A DNA stretch of 40,664 nucleotides from a virus: the IMG/VR virus record IMGVR_UViG_3300050821_007467, positions 1-40,664 of that record. One strand, 5' to 3'. The notes beneath the pieces were generated by a model. It had not been told where the DNA came from, ran no database searches, and saw only the letters and a list, made by a program, of their open reading frames with translations. Both the position numbers and the translations under genes were made by a program. Of this stretch, positions 37,856 to 40,664 are shown one piece after another; position 1 is the first letter of the stretch; every line of letters begins with the position of its first letter.

Positions 37856-38062
37856 TTACTGACTCCTTTCCCATTGGTCATCAAACTCTTCATTAGCACG
37901 ATCAATTTCGGACTGCTCCGCCAATGCGAGCAGACGTCGTAGTTCACCTGTGGTGAGATAAACCTTGCCCTTGTTGGCTTCCATCTGACGCGGTTCGGTC
38001 TGTATCCAAATTTCGCCATTGTCATAAATGCCATAGGCGTAGTTATTGACGGTCGTCATCAT
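37856..38062 (-). CDS. Small hypothetical protein
   Basis: A 68-residue protein; two adjacent ATG codons could start it. NYAYGIYDNGEIWIQTEPRQ looks beta-rich, and KGKVYLTTGELRRLLALAEQ, SEIDRANEEFDDQWERS helical. No family recognised. It overlaps the cyclotransferase-like gene by 20 bases, and its stop abuts the next ATG. Confidence 0.62.
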   Translation of the reverse strand: MMTTVNNYAYGIYDNGEIWIQTEPRQMEANKGKVYLTTGELRRLLALAEQSEIDRANEEFDDQWERSQ

Positions 38063-38450
38063 CTAGCCTCCGCGCTGTGCCATCGTAAACCCAAGTATTG
38101 CCGTTAATCCACTGAGCGCCAACGCGAGTTTCAGCCCAATACTTTTCATCACCAATGTAAACCCAAGCAACGTCTTCACTGCGGTCGGCATACGTAACGT
38201 GCCAGGGCTGCCGGTGGTACATGCGCCCTTCACCCTCAAGATGGTCAAGCCAGCGCAACGTGTCAGCGTCAATTTCATAAACCTCACCAGCTACAATAAG
38301 GCCCTCTTCAGCAGGCATGCAAACCGGGAAACCACTGTCCAACAGTATATGGGCGCCCGTAAGCATAGCAGGGCCAATAAACTTGGCGTTAGCCAGCAAT
38401 TTATGGTTACCAAAGCCGCGCTTCAGCGTGCCGTAGACAAAAACTTTCAT
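38043..38450 (-). CDS. Gamma-glutamylcyclotransferase-like (AIG2/GGCT) protein
   Basis: A 135-residue protein beginning at 38450 with GGAG 7 bases upstream; the frame open to 38477 overlaps its neighbour. VFVYGTLKRGFGNHKLL (the YGTLxxG substrate loop), GEVYEIDADTLRWLDHLEGE and the MYHR segment with conserved Glu match the GGCT/AIG2 fold. Enzymes of this fold cyclise gamma-glutamyl amines or peptides; several phages encode such proteins, with undefined substrates. It lies among small genes under the promoter at 38675-38703. Confidence 0.85.
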   Translation of the reverse strand: MKVFVYGTLKRGFGNHKLLANAKFIGPAMLTGAHILLDSGFPVCMPAEEGLIVAGEVYEIDADTLRWLDHLEGEGRMYHRQPWHVTYADRSEDVAWVYIGDEKYWAETRVGAQWINGNTWVYDGTARRLDDDDRQ

Positions 38451-38668
38451 TTGTGGTCTCCATTCAAGTAAAACCACCTAACCTTGAAATTGCGCGGCTT
38501 GGCGTAGTCGCGGATTTCCATTTTAATGGCGCCCTTAACCAAGGCTGCGGCAATTTCTGCTTGGGTGTGATGCAGCAGCAGCGCGTCGTGAGTAGCGCCC
38601 GTGGGGCAGCCCTTAAGCCGCTGGGCCACTGTCATGGCCGGTTCAAGGTTGGTGGTGTGTTTGTTCAT
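38447..38668 (-). CDS. Small hypothetical protein, possibly leaderless
   Basis: A 73-residue protein, overlapping the next start as ATGA. LKGCPTGATHDALLLHHTQA, EIAAALVKGAIKMEI, VRWFYLNGDHK; no family recognised. The predicted transcription start of the promoter at 38675-38703 falls on its ATG, and no ribosome site is seen. An internal ATG at 38635 would give a leadered, 62-residue form. Confidence 0.58.
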   Translation of the reverse strand: MNKHTTNLEPAMTVAQRLKGCPTGATHDALLLHHTQAEIAAALVKGAIKMEIRDYAKPRNFKVRWFYLNGDHK

Positions 38669-38674
38669 GGCGTA

Positions 38675-38703
38675 TATGTAGCATTGCTCTATGAATTATG
38701 CAA
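38675..38703 (-). promoter_or_regulatory. Promoter for 38668-37130 gene group
   Basis: On the minus strand TTGCAT (38703-38698), 17-base spacer, TACATA (38680-38675). It overlaps the 3' end of the HNH gene. The first transcribed base would be near 38668, the A of the start codon. Confidence 0.55.
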
Positions 38704-39009
38704 TGACTTTTTCAATATTTCAAACGGTGAGCGCGGAGTGTCATCGCCAACCACGCAACTGAATTCTTTACCAATACGGTTGGTTTCCTGGTTGCGCTCA
38801 TTGTTGCAAGGGGCGCAGGCAGCGACAATGTTGTCAGCCCTGGTCTTGCCACCAGCGTAACGCGGGGTCGGGTAATGGTCCGCCGTCATTGCTTCCAGCG
38901 GGAATGGCTGCTGGCAATGGAAACACAAACCACCTTGCGCATGATGGGCGCGGCGCATAAGTTGCCTGCGCACTACACCCTCCTTCAATTGGCGCGGGCG
39001 CCGTGCCAT
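38689..39009 (-). CDS. HNH endonuclease (third copy type)
   Basis: A 106-residue HNH protein. LCFHC (C29, C32), TADHYPTPRYAGG (D44-H45) and CAPCNNERN (C65, C68, N69) form the zinc-supported HNH core. A basic N-terminal helix (RRPRQLKEGVVRRQLMRRAHH) may bind DNA. Its composition matches its neighbours, so it looks resident. It differs in sequence from the two HNH genes near terL. Role in DNA processing is likely, substrate unknown. Confidence 0.85.
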   Translation of the reverse strand: MARRPRQLKEGVVRRQLMRRAHHAQGGLCFHCQQPFPLEAMTADHYPTPRYAGGKTRADNIVAACAPCNNERNQETNRIGKEFSCVVGDDTPRSPFEILKKSLHNS

Positions 39010-39149
39010 TAGTCATCTTCCTTTTTTTTGGCAGGCAACGCCATGCCAATGCCGGAGCCAATCTGCAGCGCCCAACTAAACAGGTACAACACCCACAACA
39101 CAGCCTGCAGCATGTACAAGCCAAAAAGCTTAAGGCGTTTCATGGTCAT
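39009..39149 (-). CDS. Small membrane protein (46 aa)
   Basis: The ATG at 39149 overlaps the previous stop as ATGA. KRLKLFGLYMLQAVLWVLYL, FSWALQIGSGIGMALPAK: one long or two short hydrophobic spans, then KKKEDD. Its stop overlaps the HNH start (TAATG). Function unknown. Confidence 0.55.
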   Translation of the reverse strand: MTMKRLKLFGLYMLQAVLWVLYLFSWALQIGSGIGMALPAKKKEDD

Positions 39150-39346
39150 CGCTGCACCCCTGCTAGTTCCCGCCAACACAACATGTTGCCAGCGCGGCAT
39201 TCAATGGCACGCCAAGGCTCTGAGAGTTTCCCTTTAAAAAGAACGGCAAGGCCAAGGCTGCGCGTCGCGTCATTAAGTGAAAATCCGGTTGCGGTCTTAG
39301 TTTCCCCGGTGTTGAAATTTTTGAACGTGAAGGTATAGGTCATCAT
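39146..39346 (-). CDS. Small hypothetical protein
   Basis: A 66-residue protein beginning with two ATG codons, in an ATGA overlap with the upstream gene. YTFTFKNFNTGETKTATGFS is beta-like; NDATRSLGLAVLF and AIECRAGNMLCWRELAG follow. Not recognised. Confidence 0.58.
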   Translation of the reverse strand: MMTYTFTFKNFNTGETKTATGFSLNDATRSLGLAVLFKGKLSEPWRAIECRAGNMLCWRELAGVQR

Positions 39347-39612
39347 CGATCACCCATGCCGTAGCGGGCAACGTGCGCTTCGCCAAGCGGGCCACGGAAG
39401 CAAGCCTCACAGGTGGGGCGGCTGTCTTGCCCGGTGGGGTTAATGTAGAAAAATCCTAAGTCGTCGCACCACATGTTCTGGGCGCCGCACCAGCCACACG
39501 TGGCGCCGTCAGCGCACTCGGCCACGGCAGCAGCCCATTCCGTAAAGCTGAAGCGCGTGAACGTAAACTCGCCAAGCGGTTCGGTCACGTCAAAGCTAAC
39601 ATTAGGTGTCAT
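39343..39612 (-). CDS. Small zinc-binding protein
   Basis: An 89-residue protein. The cysteines in ATCGWCGAQNMWC and PTCEACFRG give two CxxC pairs and one extra Cys, likely a zinc site. The first part is beta-rich (SFDVTEPLGEFTFTRFSF). Three bases after the DUF6011 gene. Not assigned to a family. Confidence 0.62.
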   Translation of the reverse strand: MTPNVSFDVTEPLGEFTFTRFSFTEWAAAVAECADGATCGWCGAQNMWCDDLGFFYINPTGQDSRPTCEACFRGPLGEAHVARYGMGDR

Positions 39613-39615
39613 TTG

Positions 39616-40155
39616 TTATGCTCCCACCAACTGTATACACTCGGGGCCAAAACCGCTCACAATGCTCTCCGGCACAGTAAGCTTGCGCCCACAGCGGCCA
39701 CATCGTCCCTCGTGGAAAATCTCCAGCTTGTCGGCTGGCAGGTTGCCCTTATTAAGTTGGCGCCATGCCCAGTCAAAAGCCTTTGCGCTAGGTGCGTCAA
39801 TGGCCACCTTGGCCTTGCGGCCACCGTGGTAATAAATGCCAGGGCCAGCCACCATCGTGTTTTTGATAAAGCCCATGTAAACGTAGTTGCTTTCGTTGTC
39901 GGCGCCATTCATCAGCGCAACAAACGTCACGCGGCCATCCTCGCTGGCACGCAGCCGGTAGGTGAACCGGGTACCGGTAGCCACGCTGCGCAGGGTAACG
40001 GTGGCGTTGCCAGCCCGCATGAATTTCAGGGCGGCAGCAGCCGTGGTAAGCTGGCCCGTGGTCGGCTCGGTGCTGTTAACCTCGGCAACCTCGTCGCCGG
40101 GTAATTCGTTGCCTAGATGGGCAAAGGGGTCGTTAGTGGGGCAGGTAGCGCACAT
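39616..40155 (-). CDS. DUF6011-type phage protein
   Basis: A 179-residue protein from the ATG at 40155 (AAGG about 10 bases upstream; a longer frame to 40206 would overlap the promoter). The N-terminus has CATCP; the middle FTYRLRASEDGRVTFVALMN, NYVYMGFI, then FDWAWRQLNKGNLP. The C-terminus EIFHEGRCGRCGRKLTVPES, IVSGFGPEC is the DUF6011 zinc motif (CGxCG(R/K).L..P.S...G.GP.C). It recurs in phages next to single-strand DNA or replication genes; role unknown. Confidence 0.8.
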   Translation of the reverse strand: MCATCPTNDPFAHLGNELPGDEVAEVNSTEPTTGQLTTAAAALKFMRAGNATVTLRSVATGTRFTYRLRASEDGRVTFVALMNGADNESNYVYMGFIKNTMVAGPGIYYHGGRKAKVAIDAPSAKAFDWAWRQLNKGNLPADKLEIFHEGRCGRCGRKLTVPESIVSGFGPECIQLVGA

Positions 40156-40191
40156 GGTGGTAAGCCTTGGTTGGGTGTTGTTTGCATGCTT

Positions 40192-40220
40192 TATATAGCA
40201 GCCCACCCCTGCTATGGCAA
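40192..40220 (-). promoter_or_regulatory. Promoter of DUF6011 gene group
   Basis: On the minus strand TTGCCA (40220-40215), 17-base spacer, TATATA (40197-40192), then AAGC. A near-perfect hairpin, CCACCC.TGC paired with GCA.GGGTGG, overlaps the -35 box and spacer, so promoter and hairpin are combined here as at 33717-33745. Confidence 0.72.
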
Positions 40221-40238
40221 GGGTGGTTTTATGAATTT

Positions 40239-40664
40239 TCAGAACGGTATTTCGTCGTTCTGCGGTGCCTCGGGGGCGGCGGTTTCAATGCGCGGGTTTT
40301 TGAAAAACCCGAACATGGGGTCATTCGGGCTGCGCTGCACCGTGGCCGTAAAAGTAACCGTGGTGCCCTTGTCATCAACCGTCAGGGGTTGCGGCAGGGT
40401 GCCCCACAGCTTCCATCCATCGGCGTGTTTAACCAGCATTTTCAGCACGCCATAGCGGTTAAAGCGGTCTTCCTGGCGCTTCACGCTGACAATTTCGCCG
40501 GTAATTTGTACCGGGGCGCCCGTGCAAACCTCCTCCGGGATTGGCATGGCTTGCGCGTGCGTCATCCTGCTCTGCGGCGGGTTCAGTAACTGGTCGCGCA
40601 AGCGGCCAAGGTAGGCCCACTGTTTTTCACTCAGGCTGCCGTAGCGCACCATTTTTTCCATGAT
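40239..40664 (-). CDS. OB-fold-like protein with SSB-type tail (partial)
   Basis: At least 140 residues; the frame is open to the right edge, so the N-terminus may lie outside, although an ATG at 40661 could be the start. RYGSLSEKQWAYLGRLRDQL is a helix seen in front of similar phage domains. The core ITGEIVSVKRQED, VLKMLVKHADGWKLWGTLP, GTTVTFTATVQRSPNDPMFG reads as an OB fold. The C-terminus NDEIPF closely resembles the DDDIPF tip of SSB proteins, which recruits replication partners. It is a candidate ssDNA-binding or SSB-mimic protein. Confidence 0.7.
   Translation of the reverse strand: MMEKMVRYGSLSEKQWAYLGRLRDQLLNPPQSRMTHAQAMPIPEEVCTGAPVQITGEIVSVKRQEDRFNRYGVLKMLVKHADGWKLWGTLPQPLTVDDKGTTVTFTATVQRSPNDPMFGFFKNPRIETAAPEAPQNDEIPF

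Noticed and set aside
1-40664. CRISPR arrays and tRNA genes
   Set aside because: No regularly spaced repeat array with unique spacers and no cloverleaf-like sequence with recognisable TTCGA-type arms was found by eye. A dedicated tRNA search would settle the second point.

Overview
The window is part of a tailed double-stranded DNA phage or prophage genome (Caudoviricetes) with an HK97-type head. The terminase large subunit, portal and a prohead protease-capsid fusion are recognisable from sequence. No integrase, lysis gene, tail tube or tape measure gene is seen, and both ends cut through genes, so this is an incomplete genome. Several small families (the PTPTQDEL proteins, the RHH_4-like ribbon-helix-helix protein, the Ig-like virion protein, the GT9-like glycosyltransferase) remind me of phages and prophages of Alphaproteobacteria, especially Rhizobiales. 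That host guess rests on memory of families and is weak.

Layout. (1) 1-13816, minus strand: late structural operon, read right to left as terL, Ig-like protein, glycine-rich fibre-like protein, ribbon-helix-helix protein, a second capsid-like protein, glycosyltransferase, methyltransferase, a beta-rich protein, an 857-residue multidomain 'polyvalent' protein, a small protein, protease-capsid fusion, two paralogous small proteins, and portal (cut by the left edge). (2) 13817-14331: a gap of about 515 bases without a convincing gene. (3) 14332-16197, minus: two HNH nucleases, a zinc-finger protein, a NusG-like factor and a short leader ORF. (4) 16183-16358: a dense array of TTGTCA/TGACAA repeats, hairpins and a terminator. 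(5) 16357-18390, minus: primase-polymerase fused to a RepA-like helicase. (6) 18620-33365, plus: long early/replication operon with many 1-4 base start/stop overlaps. It holds nucleotide enzymes (YfbR-like HD, ThyX-like, deoxyribosyltransferase, HAD phosphatase), an inserted HNH-AP2 homing gene, a short-chain dehydrogenase, a VOC-like protein, many small proteins, a DnaQ exonuclease and a DnaE-type polymerase. (7) 33396-40664: mainly minus-strand small genes, interrupted by a plus-strand nuclease cluster (34095-34917). It includes a sigma region-4 protein with an N-terminal HTH, a secreted repeat protein, a gamma-glutamylcyclotransferase-like protein, a third HNH nuclease and an OB-like protein with an SSB-type tail.

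How it fits together: the phage appears to bring its own replisome core (primase-helicase, DnaE, DnaQ, candidate ssDNA-binding proteins), to remodel nucleotide pools, and to redirect host transcription with the sigma-like and NusG-like factors. It makes heads that may carry two capsid paralogs and a packaged multidomain effector. The most unusual points are the two capsid paralogs; the ParB-like/GNAT-like/zincin protein inside the head operon; the homing nuclease inserted with a diverged duplicate of the HAD gene 3' end; and twin hairpin elements that look like one sequence turned into a promoter at one site and a terminator at the other.
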